Shown here piece by piece: positions 36,041 through 46,760 of a stretch of 64,000 bases of DNA. Source of the DNA: Xanthomonas vesicatoria ATCC 35937 (GTDB lineage Bacteria > Pseudomonadota > Gammaproteobacteria > Xanthomonadales > Xanthomonadaceae); contig NZ_CP018725.1 of NCBI RefSeq assembly GCF_001908725.1, positions 1,240,001 through 1,304,000 of the forward strand, read 5' to 3'. Position 1 is the stretch's first letter. Each line of letters starts with the position of its first letter. The position numbers and the translations under genes are program-made. The notes beneath the pieces are model-generated. The model did no database searches and had not been told where the DNA came from. It saw nothing but the letters and a program-made list of their open reading frames with translations.

Positions 36041-37650
36041 GTGCCGCAAGCCCACGCGTGTGGATGGGTAACGGGATGGCGCTGCTGACACTTGCCGCCT
36101 TCGTCGGATGGCTTGCCCGCCTGCACGACGGTGCGTGGTGGAGCCCGCCCACACCGCATCGTTGGCAATTAGCCGCCGTCGGAATAGCCGCGTATGCCGT
36201 GCTGTGCGTTGCGGTCTTCCTGCACCGGGCCCGCGCCAACACGGCGCATGGCGATAACAGCGGCATACTGATCGTGTGGGCAAGCCAGACCGGGTTCGCC
36301 CGCGAACTGGCCGAGCGTAGCGCTGTGGCCTTGCAATCGGTAGGTATCGGCGCCTACGCACTTCCGCTGGAGGCAGTGGGTACCGAGCAGCTTGCGCGCG
36401 TGCCGCGTTTGCTGTGCATCGTCAGCACCACGGGCGAAGGCGATGCCCCGGATCACGCACAGGCTGCGGAGCGTTACTGGCTCGCCGACAACGGTCAGGA
36501 TCTGGCCGCCGTTCAGTATGCGGTGCTGGCACTCGGCGATCGCCGTTACACCCAGTTCTGCGCATTCGGCCGCCGTATCGACCACCGCCTGCAGGCGCGT
36601 GGCGGCACCCGCCTGTTCGAACGTATCGAGGTCGACAATGCCGACCCGCGCGCATTGCAGCAATGGCAGCAGCGTCTGTCGACATTGGCGCCTGCACTTG
36701 CGACGCAGCCGGATTGGAGCGTGCCGACCTACGCCGCATGGCAGCTGCGCGAACGCGTCCACATCAATCCAGGCAGTGCCGGCGCACCGATCCATCGGCT
36801 GCGTCTCACGCCTATCGATGGCTCGCTACCGCAGTGGGAGGCTGGCGACATCGCCGAGATCGCACCACCGAACGCACCGGACAGTGTCGAAGCCTGGTTG
36901 CAGCGCCATCGCCGCGACGGCTCGGACATCATCGACGGTCGTACGCTGCGCGACTGGCTTGGCCGCTCGCAACTGCCGACCGATGCACAGACAGCGGCCG
37001 CGGCGTCATCGGACGCAGCCACCCTGGTGCGTGGCCTGCTTGCACTGCCACATCGCGAATACTCGCTGGCCTCGGTCCGCGACGAGGGCCACGCCGAACT
37101 GTTGATTCGCGAACATCGGCATGCCGATGGGCAGCTCGGACTCGGCAGCGGCTGGCTCTGTGTGCATGCTCCCGTCGGCGTGTCGATCGCCTTGCGCCTA
37201 CGCAGCAATCCGGGGTTTCATCCGCCCGCCCCCGAGCAACCCATGTTGCTGATCGGCAATGGCACCGGCATCGCCGGGTTGCGCGCACACCTGCGCGCAC
37301 GCATCGCCGCCGGTGTGCGCGATAACTGGCTGATCTTTGGCGAACGCAATGCCGCGCACGATGCGCTGTATGCCGACGAACTGCGGCAGTGGCAACACGA
37401 TGGCTGGATCGCGCGTCTGGACCTGGTGTACTCGCGCGCTCACAACCCATCGGTGCGCTATGTACAACATGCATTAGCCGCCGCCAGCGACAGCCTGCGC
37501 CAATGGATCGACCGCGGCGCCTGCATCTACCTCTGCGGCAGCCTGCGCGGCATGGCGCCGGAAGTGGACAGCACCCTCGATACCCTGCTGGGCATCGAGG
37601 TCAGGCAAGAGCTGCTGCGCAGCGGCCGCTACCGTCGCGACGTGTATTGA
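36037..37650 (+). CDS. Membrane-anchored flavodoxin/FAD-NAD(P)H reductase (sulfite-reductase flavoprotein-like)
   Basis: This 537-residue protein has two N-terminal membrane helices (about 10-30 and 44-64). A flavodoxin domain (IVWASQTGFARELAE near 80, STTGEGDAPDHA near 129, LALGDRRYTQFCAFG near 167) and a ferredoxin-reductase-like part (HREYSLAS FAD motif, LIGNGTGIAGLRAHL, C-terminal CGSLRGMAPEV) follow. It probably moves electrons from NAD(P)H to the membrane, feeding the PepSY/DUF2271 chain for iron reduction (inference). It matches the type next to piuA in Pseudomonas, but here the PepSY part is a separate gene. Confidence 0.88.
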   Translation: MSAASPRVWMGNGMALLTLAAFVGWLARLHDGAWWSPPTPHRWQLAAVGIAAYAVLCVAVFLHRARANTAHGDNSGILIVWASQTGFARELAERSAVALQSVGIGAYALPLEAVGTEQLARVPRLLCIVSTTGEGDAPDHAQAAERYWLADNGQDLAAVQYAVLALGDRRYTQFCAFGRRIDHRLQARGGTRLFERIEVDNADPRALQQWQQRLSTLAPALATQPDWSVPTYAAWQLRERVHINPGSAGAPIHRLRLTPIDGSLPQWEAGDIAEIAPPNAPDSVEAWLQRHRRDGSDIIDGRTLRDWLGRSQLPTDAQTAAAASSDAATLVRGLLALPHREYSLASVRDEGHAELLIREHRHADGQLGLGSGWLCVHAPVGVSIALRLRSNPGFHPPAPEQPMLLIGNGTGIAGLRAHLRARIAAGVRDNWLIFGERNAAHDALYADELRQWQHDGWIARLDLVYSRAHNPSVRYVQHALAAASDSLRQWIDRGACIYLCGSLRGMAPEVDSTLDTLLGIEVRQELLRSGRYRRDVY

Positions 37651-38090
37651 ATAGAGAGCAAGTAGGCTGACGTTGCAAGCTGGGACCGTGGAGCGCAGTC
37701 ATCACGTAGTGATCGGTGGGAGGTCATTGCGTATCGGTCTGGCATGCAGCAATGCTCGTTTGCCGCAACCGTGCTCTGCATCTATGCGCTTCGGTACGTT
37801 GCATTTATGAGCGTTCTCTAAAAACAGCGAGCAACACGACTGCGCGGCCGCCAGGCGGCCAGAGCTCGGAATGCTGATGTGCCAATTACACGCCGGTCCC
37901 AGCGCGCCGTTTAGGCCGCCTGACGAGTACTCGCTAGCTTTTTGTCAGTCTCTCTAATGCCTCAGGCAGACAACGCGCGCAACACGTGCCAATCCGAAGT
38001 GCTGGCCGCCGGTCTTTGGCTGCGCTTGTACTTGTACTTGCATCTCGGCCGTTCAACGCAAGCAAGAACGCTCTTGCCTGCGTTGAATGG
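37651..38090. other. Intergenic region between flavoreductase and hutD-like gene
   Basis: These 440 bases hold no supported gene. A near-perfect 16-bp inverted repeat at 38052-38087 (TTCAACGCAAGCAAGA with one mismatch to its partner) lies just past the hutD-like stop on the minus strand and may act as its terminator, although no T run follows. A CTTGTA triplication lies near 38028-38042. Confidence 0.5.
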
Positions 38091-38783
38091 CTAATCGGAG
38101 ATCTTAGAAAGCGGACTCACCCGAATTGCCAGCAGCTCGCCGCCACCATCGAGCACGTAGCGGGTCCGCGTCGACGCGCTCAGCCACGCTGTGTCGCCTG
38201 CAGCCATGGGCGGCAATTCGCTGTCGCGCCCAAAGCTGGCCTGGCCCGCCAGCAGGTGGATGGCCCAGGCGCTGCCCGGATCCGCAAAGAACAGCATGGT
38301 GCCGACCAAGGGGCGATGCAGGAGTTCGGTGTGCAGCAGATCGCGGCGCCACATCAGATTGAAGTCTTGCGTCGGCCCATCGAGCAAGCTCGCGTCGACA
38401 GTCTCCTCGCCAGCGAATCGGACGCGCTGGTAGGGCGGCAGCAATTCGACGATACGATTTGCGCCGGCAACGCTTGCGCCAGCATCGGTTTGGCCTGCAA
38501 TCAGTGCAGCCCCACGGGCAGCACAATCGCCGACATCGCGCCCGCCAGCCCCAAACTGCAGCCGCATGCCGTTCCCGTGCAGCAACACTAGTTCGCGGTC
38601 GATCCCCGGAAATTCAGAAAACGCGGCGTCCTGTTCGATCTCGGCAATCGACAGCCGCAATTCCCAGGCATCAGGCTCCCCGAGCCGCAGGATCTCGCGC
38701 GTCCAACCCAATTGATTGCGCCACCGCTCGCGGCGGTACTCGGTGGCCGGAATCACCCGGCTGCTCAGGTCTGTCAGCTGCAT
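38091..38783 (-). CDS. HutD/Ves family cupin-like protein
   Basis: This 230-residue protein is a double beta-barrel cupin of the HutD family: PATEYRRERWRNQLGWTREI at about 12-31, WELRLSIAEIEQDAAFSEFPGIDRE near 40-65, VLLHGNGMRL, and FNLMWRRD near 150. HutD is linked to histidine use or cold-response (Ves) in other bacteria, with no firm reaction. No other hut genes are here. The start at 38783 matches the family; a longer frame adds 35 unrelated residues. Confidence 0.85.
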   Translation of the reverse strand: MQLTDLSSRVIPATEYRRERWRNQLGWTREILRLGEPDAWELRLSIAEIEQDAAFSEFPGIDRELVLLHGNGMRLQFGAGGRDVGDCAARGAALIAGQTDAGASVAGANRIVELLPPYQRVRFAGEETVDASLLDGPTQDFNLMWRRDLLHTELLHRPLVGTMLFFADPGSAWAIHLLAGQASFGRDSELPPMAAGDTAWLSASTRTRYVLDGGGELLAIRVSPLSKISD

Positions 38784-38854
38784 CGGCACATTGTGCCCGA
38801 AGCCCGACGCCCGGGCCCTCTTGCGGCCGCGCGGCAGAACAGCACCCCTGAAAC

Positions 38855-38894
38855 GAAAAACGCCCGGCTGCACATCCAAGTGCAACACCGGGCG
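38855..38894 (-). terminator. Rho-independent terminator of the comEA-like gene
   Basis: Read on the minus strand, stem CGCCCGG...CCGGGCG (38861-38867 with 38888-38894) is followed by TTTTT. The loop has an inner TGCAC/GTGCA pair. It is downstream of the comEA-like stop and upstream of the hutD-like start. Confidence 0.85.
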
Positions 38895-38996
38895 ATTCCA
38901 CGTCCTTGTCGGCTTCCAGCCATCCCCCGGACATCCTGTCCAGTTAGGTTGCGGCCACGCATCCTCGCGTCGAACCGTATCTCGGATCCTTTCCCC

Positions 38997-39329
38997 TTAA
39001 CGCCGTCCCACCGGTTTCACCGCCGCCCCCTTGGCAGCCTTCTTGGCGGGAGCCATCGTGGCTCCTACTTCGATCAGGTCACGATTCCGTTCGACCGTCT
39101 TGAGACCGATGCCCTTGACCAGTGCCAGTTCCTCGGCACTTTTGAAGGGACCGTTTGCCTGACGGTGCTCGACGATTGCCTCGGCTTTTGATCGCCCGAC
39201 ATTCGTCAGCACCTTGTCCAATTCCTCAGCAGACGCGGTGTTGATATCGACCTTTTCAAGCGCGTACGCATTCGAGGACAACAACAACGCCAGTAGCAGG
39301 GACTTCAGGACTACGGTAAATGACTTCAT
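38997..39329 (-). CDS. ComEA-like helix-hairpin-helix protein
   Basis: This 110-residue protein has a signal peptide (about 1-24, ending NAYA) and a helix-hairpin-helix pair: EKVDINTASAEELDKVLTNVG and FKSAEELALVKGIGLKTVERN. A Lys/Ala-rich tail follows. Exported HhH proteins of this type bind DNA non-specifically in the periplasm during natural transformation. The start at 39329 has an AAGGAG site 7 nt upstream and a signal peptide; a longer frame gives neither. Confidence 0.88.
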   Translation of the reverse strand: MKSFTVVLKSLLLALLLSSNAYALEKVDINTASAEELDKVLTNVGRSKAEAIVEHRQANGPFKSAEELALVKGIGLKTVERNRDLIEVGATMAPAKKAAKGAAVKPVGRR

Positions 39330-39528
39330 TGCAACGCTCCTTGTGGCTTGGGTGATGGTCCTAGCCAGCATTCCTGCCGGCGGAGCCAGTGTCCCGCGCC
39401 ACATGCAGCAATCCTATCGCCAACGAACTTTTCACACAGCCGGTGAACTGCGCGCCGCCTTGTAGGGAAATACCTACCCCTGGCCCCGGGCGTAGAATGT
39501 GTCATTACGTCACGCATTCGGAGCCTTC

Positions 39529-41022
39529 ATGGACAGCGCCAAGATCGACCAATTCGTCAGCGACACCTGGGACCGCGAGATCGTCCCGCAGCTGGTCGAT
39601 TACATCCGTATCCCGAACAAGTCACCGATGTTCGACGCCGATTGGGTGGCCCATGGCTACATGGAGCAGGCCGTCACGCTGATGGAAACCTGGGCCCGGG
39701 CACAGGCCATCGACGAGATGCAGGTCGAGGTGGTGCGCCTGGACGGTCGCACGCCACTGATCTTCATCGAGATCCCGGCCACCGGCGCAGAGTCCGGCGA
39801 CGACACCGTGCTGCTGTACGGCCATCTGGACAAGCAGCCGGAGATGACCGGGTGGGATGCCGACCTGGGCCCCTGGGAGCCGGTGCTGCGCGACGACAAA
39901 TTGTACGGGCGCGGCGGCGCCGACGACGGTTACGCAATCTTCGGTTCGCTGGCGGCGATTCTGGCGCTGCGTACCCAGGGCCTGTCGCATGCGCGGTGCG
40001 TGGTGCTGATCGAAGCCTGTGAGGAGTCCGGCAGCTACGATCTGCCGGCCTACGTGGATCATCTGGCCGAGCGCATCGGCAAGCCGTCGCTGGTGGTCTG
40101 CCTGGATTCGGGTTGCGGCAATTACGAGCAGCTGTGGTGCACGACCTCGCTACGCGGGCTGACCGGCGGCAACCTGACCGTGAAGGTATTGGAGGAAGGC
40201 GTGCACTCGGGCGATGCCTCCGGCGTGGTGCCGTCCAGCTTCCGCCTGCTGCGCCAGTTGCTCTCGCGCATCGAAGACGAGGCGACGGGCCGCATCCTGC
40301 TGGAAGGCCTGCACGTGGAGGTGCCGGCAGAGCGCCTGACCCAGGCCAAGGCCGCGGCGGCGACGCTGGATACCGCCATCTTCGACAAGTTCCCGATGGT
40401 CGATGGCCTGGTGCCGATGCATGAGGATCTGACCGAACTGGTATTGAACCGGACCTGGCGCCCGGCGCTGTCGATCACCGGCGTGGACGGCATGCCGCCG
40501 CTGGCCTCTGCCGGCAACGTGTTGCGTCCGCAAACGGCGGTGAAGCTGTCGCTGCGCCTGCCGCCGACCGCAGACGGCAAGGCCTGCGGCGAGCTGCTCA
40601 AGCAGGCACTGCTGCGCGACCCACCGAATGGCGCACAGGTGACGCTGGAGCTGGAGAAGGCCTCGTCCGGCTGGAATGCGCCGGCCATGGCGCCGTGGCT
40701 GGAGAACGCCATCGACGACGCCAGCCAGGCGTTCTTCGACAAGCCGGCGATGTACATGGGCGAAGGCGGCTCGATTCCGTTCATGGGCATGCTGGGCGAG
40801 AAGTTCCCCGGCGCGCAGTTCATGATCACCGGCGTGCTCGGCCCGCATTCCAATGCGCATGGGCCTAACGAGTTCCTGCATATCCCGATGGGCAAGCGGG
40901 TGACGGCCTGCGTGTCCAAGGTGATCGCCGAGCATCACGCCGCCTGCCTGCGCGGCGAAACCAGCGGCTCGCCGGTGGCTGCCGATAGCGGTACCCGTCA
41001 TGGTGGACATGGTTGCTGTTGA
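39529..41022 (+). CDS. M20 family metallopeptidase (dipeptidase/deacylase type)
   Basis: This 497-residue zinc peptidase has metal ligands in LYGHLDKQPE (His), GGADDGYAIFG (Asp), EACEESGSYD (catalytic Glu and ligand Glu), VCLDSGC (Asp) and GPHSNAHGPNEF (His). The dimerisation domain lies between about 210 and 380. It probably cleaves dipeptides or acyl amino acids in the cytoplasm; the substrate is unknown. The ATG at 39529 is preferred over one 10 codons upstream. The C-terminus is His/Cys-rich. Confidence 0.93.
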   Translation: MDSAKIDQFVSDTWDREIVPQLVDYIRIPNKSPMFDADWVAHGYMEQAVTLMETWARAQAIDEMQVEVVRLDGRTPLIFIEIPATGAESGDDTVLLYGHLDKQPEMTGWDADLGPWEPVLRDDKLYGRGGADDGYAIFGSLAAILALRTQGLSHARCVVLIEACEESGSYDLPAYVDHLAERIGKPSLVVCLDSGCGNYEQLWCTTSLRGLTGGNLTVKVLEEGVHSGDASGVVPSSFRLLRQLLSRIEDEATGRILLEGLHVEVPAERLTQAKAAAATLDTAIFDKFPMVDGLVPMHEDLTELVLNRTWRPALSITGVDGMPPLASAGNVLRPQTAVKLSLRLPPTADGKACGELLKQALLRDPPNGAQVTLELEKASSGWNAPAMAPWLENAIDDASQAFFDKPAMYMGEGGSIPFMGMLGEKFPGAQFMITGVLGPHSNAHGPNEFLHIPMGKRVTACVSKVIAEHHAACLRGETSGSPVAADSGTRHGGHGCC

Positions 41023-41342
41023 GGCGACCAAAGACCACCAAGGGTCGAAGCCGTGTGCCGACTTCAAGCCTTGCGTTGCAGTCGACTTGAACAAATCAGC
41101 AACGGCGACGGGACCCATTGCCTGTCACCCAGCGGCTGCCGTGCCAAGGCAGCCGCTGGCTACTCGACCATTCGGTTGAAGACCGATCGAGTATTGGACC
41201 GGCGTTGTGGAGCGGCGCTGCGACGACACGGCCCAGGACTTGCTGAAGGCACACCATCAGGGCCGCAAGCACTGCGCTTGCGGTATGAGTCGCCGACGTC
41301 CGAAATGCTAGTCTGCCGATCCCGTCCGCCTTCGGTGCTGCA
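41023..41342. other. Intergenic region after the M20 peptidase, with a strong hairpin
   Basis: This stretch of 320 bases has no supported gene. A perfect 12-bp stem CCAGCGGCTGCC (41129-41140) pairs with 41148-41159 around a 7-nt loop, with no T run. The last part should contain the promoter of the YeaQ-like gene. Confidence 0.55.
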
Positions 41343-41615
41343 ATGAACACTTTGTTTGGTAGCGACAGCTGGCTCTACATTCTGCTGGTGGGATTTGTGG
41401 TCGGGCTGCTGGCGCGTTTCATCACGCCCGGCACGCAGCGCCTGGGGTGCCTGCTGACCATCGTGCTGGGCATCGCCGGGGCGGTGGTGGCGAGCTGGTT
41501 TGGCCGCTACATGGGCTGGTACCACGCAGGCGAACCAGCCGGCTTCCTCGGGGCGTTGCTCGGCGCCATCGCCATCCTTGCCTTACTGCGATTGTTCAGT
41601 GGCAGCAAACGCTGA
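41343..41615 (+). CDS. GlsB/YeaQ/YmgE family small membrane protein
   Basis: This 90-residue protein has three hydrophobic helices and the family motifs GFVVGLLARFITPGTQRLGCLLTIVLGIAGA and GFLGALLGAIAILALLRL. Transglycosylase-associated/stress-response proteins of this family have no known reaction. It lies 46 bp upstream of amgK on the same strand. Confidence 0.9.
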   Translation: MNTLFGSDSWLYILLVGFVVGLLARFITPGTQRLGCLLTIVLGIAGAVVASWFGRYMGWYHAGEPAGFLGALLGAIAILALLRLFSGSKR

Positions 41616-41661
41616 CCGCGGCATCGCGCTTCGTCCTCATTTCACTACGCAACCACGACCC

Positions 41662-43388
<1,727 letters not shown>

Positions 43389-43746
43389 TCGCAACCTCGT
43401 CGCTGCAACGCTCGCATCAAGCGCATCAACTAAAACCCTTCTAGCACTGGCTCGCTGGTTGCAACGTGCCTGCCGCATGTGCCCTCGACGAAGGATGAAG
43501 TGATGTCAGAACTCGCAATGACATCGCTGGGACGAAAGGAGCTGACCAGACCGCACGTGATCGACAGGCCGCACCGCGTGCAGTGCTCGCAACCACGCGC
43601 CGACCATTTCGACTAGCCCTTGCTCGGCTAATGTGCCGGGACCGGACGCATAGAGGTCGCGTCAGCGCTTACAGGAACGGACTTGCCGCGTCTCCCACAA
43701 CGGTGGGCGGGCACGGGCCCTGCAAAAAAGCAGCCGATCAGCCGCT
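43389..43746. other. Intergenic region murU / hda (convergent)
   Basis: These 358 bases lie between convergent genes and hold no supported gene. The right half (about 43596-43725) looks like a diverged copy of the repeat unit found at 51.4-52.2 kb, listed separately. Confidence 0.6.
43596..43725. repeat. Diverged single copy of the 255-bp repeat family
   Basis: By eye it aligns with the units at 51.5-52.1 kb: CGCCGACCAT..., AGCCCTTGC..., CGGGACC, GCGCTTACAGGAACGGACTTG (units have GAGCTTACAAAGACGTACTTG), then GGTGGGCGGGCACGGGCCCTGC. Many positions differ and the central palindrome is lost. Confidence 0.65.
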
Positions 43747-44448
43747 TTACGCCCCGCGATCCTCAAGCACGCGACGCAGGAACGGCACCGTGATACGGCG
43801 TTTGGCCGCCAACGATTCGCGATCCAGACGTTCCAGCAGGGCAACCAAGGTGGCAAGTTCGCGCTCGCTGTGCGTCAGCAGCCAGTCGATTGCCGCATCG
43901 TCCAGCGCCAGCCCGCGCCGCTGCGCACGGTCGCGCAGCACTGCGGCGCGCGCCGCGTCGTCGGGCACCGGCAACCCGATCCGGATGCATTGCGACAGCC
44001 GCGAACGCAGATCCGGCAGTATCAGCGCCAGGCCGTCGGGCATCTGCCGTGCGGTGTAGAGCAAGCTGGTGCCGGCAGCGCGCGCGCGATTGTGGAAATC
44101 GAACAGCGCCACTTCGTCGTCGCGCTGCCCGGCAATGCTGTCCACGCCGTCCAGTGCCACCAGGCTGCGCCCCTCCAATGCTTCGAGCGCATCGCGCAGG
44201 CGGCCGGCTGCCGCCTGCAGCGGCAGATACGCGGTGGCGCGCCCGGCCTGCTCGGCCGCCGCGCACACCGCCAGCGCCAGATGTGTCTTGCCGGTGCCGG
44301 CAGGCCCGGCAAGATAGAGCCAATCGCTCACCTGCCCAGCCGCCAGCGCCTGCAATTGCGCAAGCAAGCCCTCGGGCGCGGCGATGTAGCTATCGAAACG
44401 CTGATCGGATGGCGCGCGCAACGCCAATGGCAACTGCGGCACGCTCAC
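43747..44448 (-). CDS. hda: DnaA regulatory inactivator Hda
   Basis: This 233-residue AAA+ protein related to DnaA stimulates DnaA-ATP hydrolysis with the sliding clamp. The N-terminal QLPLAL matches a clamp-binding motif. Walker A is GPAGTGKTHLAL near residue 49, Walker B is LVALDGVDSI near 96, and sensor residues lie in DLRSRLSQCIRI near 147. It overlaps the AI-2E/PerM gene by 4 bp as the last gene of a three-gene operon. Confidence 0.92.
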   Translation of the reverse strand: MSVPQLPLALRAPSDQRFDSYIAAPEGLLAQLQALAAGQVSDWLYLAGPAGTGKTHLALAVCAAAEQAGRATAYLPLQAAAGRLRDALEALEGRSLVALDGVDSIAGQRDDEVALFDFHNRARAAGTSLLYTARQMPDGLALILPDLRSRLSQCIRIGLPVPDDAARAAVLRDRAQRRGLALDDAAIDWLLTHSERELATLVALLERLDRESLAAKRRITVPFLRRVLEDRGA

Positions 44449-45614
44449 GACCGATTGGCGTCTTGGGTCGGGTCGATGATGACGCTGCGCTCGGCCGTGG
44501 TGGACTGCAGCACGATGCCCGCACGCTCACCGGCATACAGGTCGCTGCGCGTGTACTGCTCATGCGCATACCGCAGCAGCACGTTGGCCACCGCTGCCAC
44601 CGGCAAGGCCAGCAGCATGCCGAGGAAGCCGAACAGCTGGCCGCCGGCCATCACCGCAAAGATCACCGCCACCGGATGCAGGCCGATCTTGTCGCCGACG
44701 ATACGCGGAGTGAGCACGTAGCTTTCCAGCAACTGGCCGACCGTGAACACCACACCCACGCCGATCAGCAGCTTCAGATCCAGCCCCTGTGCCTGCACGA
44801 TCGCTGCCAGCAGCGCCAGCACGATGCCGGTGGTCGCGCCCAGATACGGGATGAAGCTGATGAAGCCGGCGATGATGCCGATCAACAACCCCAGGTTGAG
44901 CCCGATGATGGACAAACCGGTGGCATAGATCGCTCCCAGTGCCAGCATCACCAGGAACTGGCCGCGGATGAAGCCGCCGAGCACGTCGTTGGATTCCAGC
45001 GCCAGCCGGCTCACGGTGCCGATGTAGGCACGCGGGATGACCGCCGCGACGCGCTCGACCAGACGGTCCCAGTCGCGCAGGAAATAAAACGCCAGAATCG
45101 GCAGCAGCGCCAGGTTGATCACCCAGGTCACCATTGCAAAACCCGAACGCGAGACGTAGCCGAAGAAGGTCTTCGCGGCGCCGCCGGCCTGTTCCCAGTG
45201 GCTGCGGATCCAGTCGATCAATCGCTCCGGGTCCAGCCAGCCCATCAGCTCCACGCCGGTCTTGGCTTCCAGCCATGGAATGGCGGTACTGATTGCCCAG
45301 GCGCGCATCTGCGGCAAGGCATCGATCAGGGTCATGATCTGGCGCTCGATCATCGGCACCAGAATCATCAGCGCCAACACGAACAGCAGCGTCGCCAGCA
45401 CGAACACCAGCGACACTGCCATGTTGCGCGAGCGTCCGGCACGTTCGATGCGGTCCACCAGCGGGTCGCCCAGCCAGGCCAACAACAGCGCAAGCACGAA
45501 CGGGGTCAGGATCGGCGCCAGCAGCGAGACCACCCACAACACGCCAACAATCACCGCCGTCCATTTGAGACGGCGCAGGAATAGAGCGATTTCGGCTTCG
45601 GGAGTCAACGTCAT
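44445..45614 (-). CDS. AI-2E/PerM family transporter
   Basis: This 389-residue polytopic membrane protein has about eight helices, an extended periplasmic loop after helix 3, and the conserved ILPYLGATTG-like FIPYLGATTGIVLALLAAI near residue 275 with a PRIVGDKIGLHPVAVIFAVMAGGQLFGFLG C-terminal part. Members include TqsA, PerM and sodium/proton transporters; the substrate cannot be told. It sits in a coupled operon with DUF2066 and hda (4-bp overlaps on both sides). Confidence 0.88.
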   Translation of the reverse strand: MTLTPEAEIALFLRRLKWTAVIVGVLWVVSLLAPILTPFVLALLLAWLGDPLVDRIERAGRSRNMAVSLVFVLATLLFVLALMILVPMIERQIMTLIDALPQMRAWAISTAIPWLEAKTGVELMGWLDPERLIDWIRSHWEQAGGAAKTFFGYVSRSGFAMVTWVINLALLPILAFYFLRDWDRLVERVAAVIPRAYIGTVSRLALESNDVLGGFIRGQFLVMLALGAIYATGLSIIGLNLGLLIGIIAGFISFIPYLGATTGIVLALLAAIVQAQGLDLKLLIGVGVVFTVGQLLESYVLTPRIVGDKIGLHPVAVIFAVMAGGQLFGFLGMLLALPVAAVANVLLRYAHEQYTRSDLYAGERAGIVLQSTTAERSVIIDPTQDANRS

Positions 45615-46711
45615 TTCAGGCGGTACTCGGCGTGCTCGTTGTCGAGAATGATCGGGCCCTCGGTCGGTACCGAAACCGAGACTAGCGGACTGTTGTCGCC
45701 GAGCATACGGTTGAGCCCGGAAATGCCCGTGAGCAGTTCCAGATCCACTTCCATGCGGTCGCCGTTGGCGCTGACCGGGCGGATGCTGCGTACCACCGAC
45801 ACGCCCTGCAGCGCAGCGGCAACCCGCAGGTAATCATCGGCGCTGTGAATGCCGGTGATCACGGCGCGGTACACGCCCGGCACTCCCGAATCCACGCGCT
45901 TGGCATAGCGCTTGACCAAGGCATCGGCGGCGCCATCGGCACCGGCGGCCATCGCGCGGCGTGCATCGCCGTCGCTGCTGGTCCAACTGGACAGCGCATT
46001 GCCGTTGTCCACAAACACCCAGTCAGCGGTCCAGCCGGCTGCATTGCGGTAGAGCTTGCCGATCAACTGCATCGGCGGGCTGTACTTGGCCGACGCGCGC
46101 GACACTGCCGCGGTGTCCTTGCGCCAGATCGCGCCGGCCAGCGCCTGCTCGGCGGCCGCACCGCCCGGCAGGCCAAGCCGGTAGCCGCGCTCGATCGCAC
46201 GGTCCAGCACGCTACGTGCAGCATTGGCCTGAGCAACACCTACCAGGCGCGGGCCGCTGCCGTCATCGATGGCCAGCCACAACACCGGCTTGGGGCGCGG
46301 CAGCGGCCACACCGGCAGGCCGAGCGCGGCGATCAGGCCATCCACATCGGACTGGCGAAAACGCGCGACCAGGGTGGTGCGGAAGGTCGGCGCCCCGGTG
46401 CGCGATGTCCCCTGATCCTGCCGGTAGTCGTAGTGTTCGACGTAATTGGGCGCATTGCGCAGCGCCTGCGGCACGCCGGGACGGCTCATCACCGAGCGAT
46501 CGCCGGAGACCTTGCCCAGCACCGCGCCCAGCGCGCGTGCCAAGGCACCGGGGCGATCGGATTCGCCCTGGCTGTTGACCGGCACTTCGGCATCGTAGGC
46601 GCTTTGCGCCTTGGCGACGTCGCCTTCGGTGCGCAGATCGGCCTGCGCAAAGGCCGGAACCACAGGCATGGCGACCACGAGGGCGAGAAAGAAAGCGAGA
46701 CTGCGGCGCAT
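45611..46711 (-). CDS. DUF2066 exported protein
   Basis: This 366-residue protein has a signal peptide (MRRSLAFFLALVVAMPVVPAFA) and DUF2066 features: a SGDRSVMSRPGVPQALRNAP region near 70 and NYVEHYDYRQD near 90, where homologues have the conserved FxYQ-type segment. The function is unknown. The ATG at 46711 has GGAA 6 nt upstream and gives a clean signal peptide; ATG 46723 adds four residues. It is the first gene of the operon with the PerM-like gene and hda. Confidence 0.82.
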   Translation of the reverse strand: MRRSLAFFLALVVAMPVVPAFAQADLRTEGDVAKAQSAYDAEVPVNSQGESDRPGALARALGAVLGKVSGDRSVMSRPGVPQALRNAPNYVEHYDYRQDQGTSRTGAPTFRTTLVARFRQSDVDGLIAALGLPVWPLPRPKPVLWLAIDDGSGPRLVGVAQANAARSVLDRAIERGYRLGLPGGAAAEQALAGAIWRKDTAAVSRASAKYSPPMQLIGKLYRNAAGWTADWVFVDNGNALSSWTSSDGDARRAMAAGADGAADALVKRYAKRVDSGVPGVYRAVITGIHSADDYLRVAAALQGVSVVRSIRPVSANGDRMEVDLELLTGISGLNRMLGDNSPLVSVSVPTEGPIILDNEHAEYRLK

Positions 46712-46760
46712 CGACGGTTCCATGGCGTAAGCGTATCCGGGTGAATTGTTGCCCGAATGG

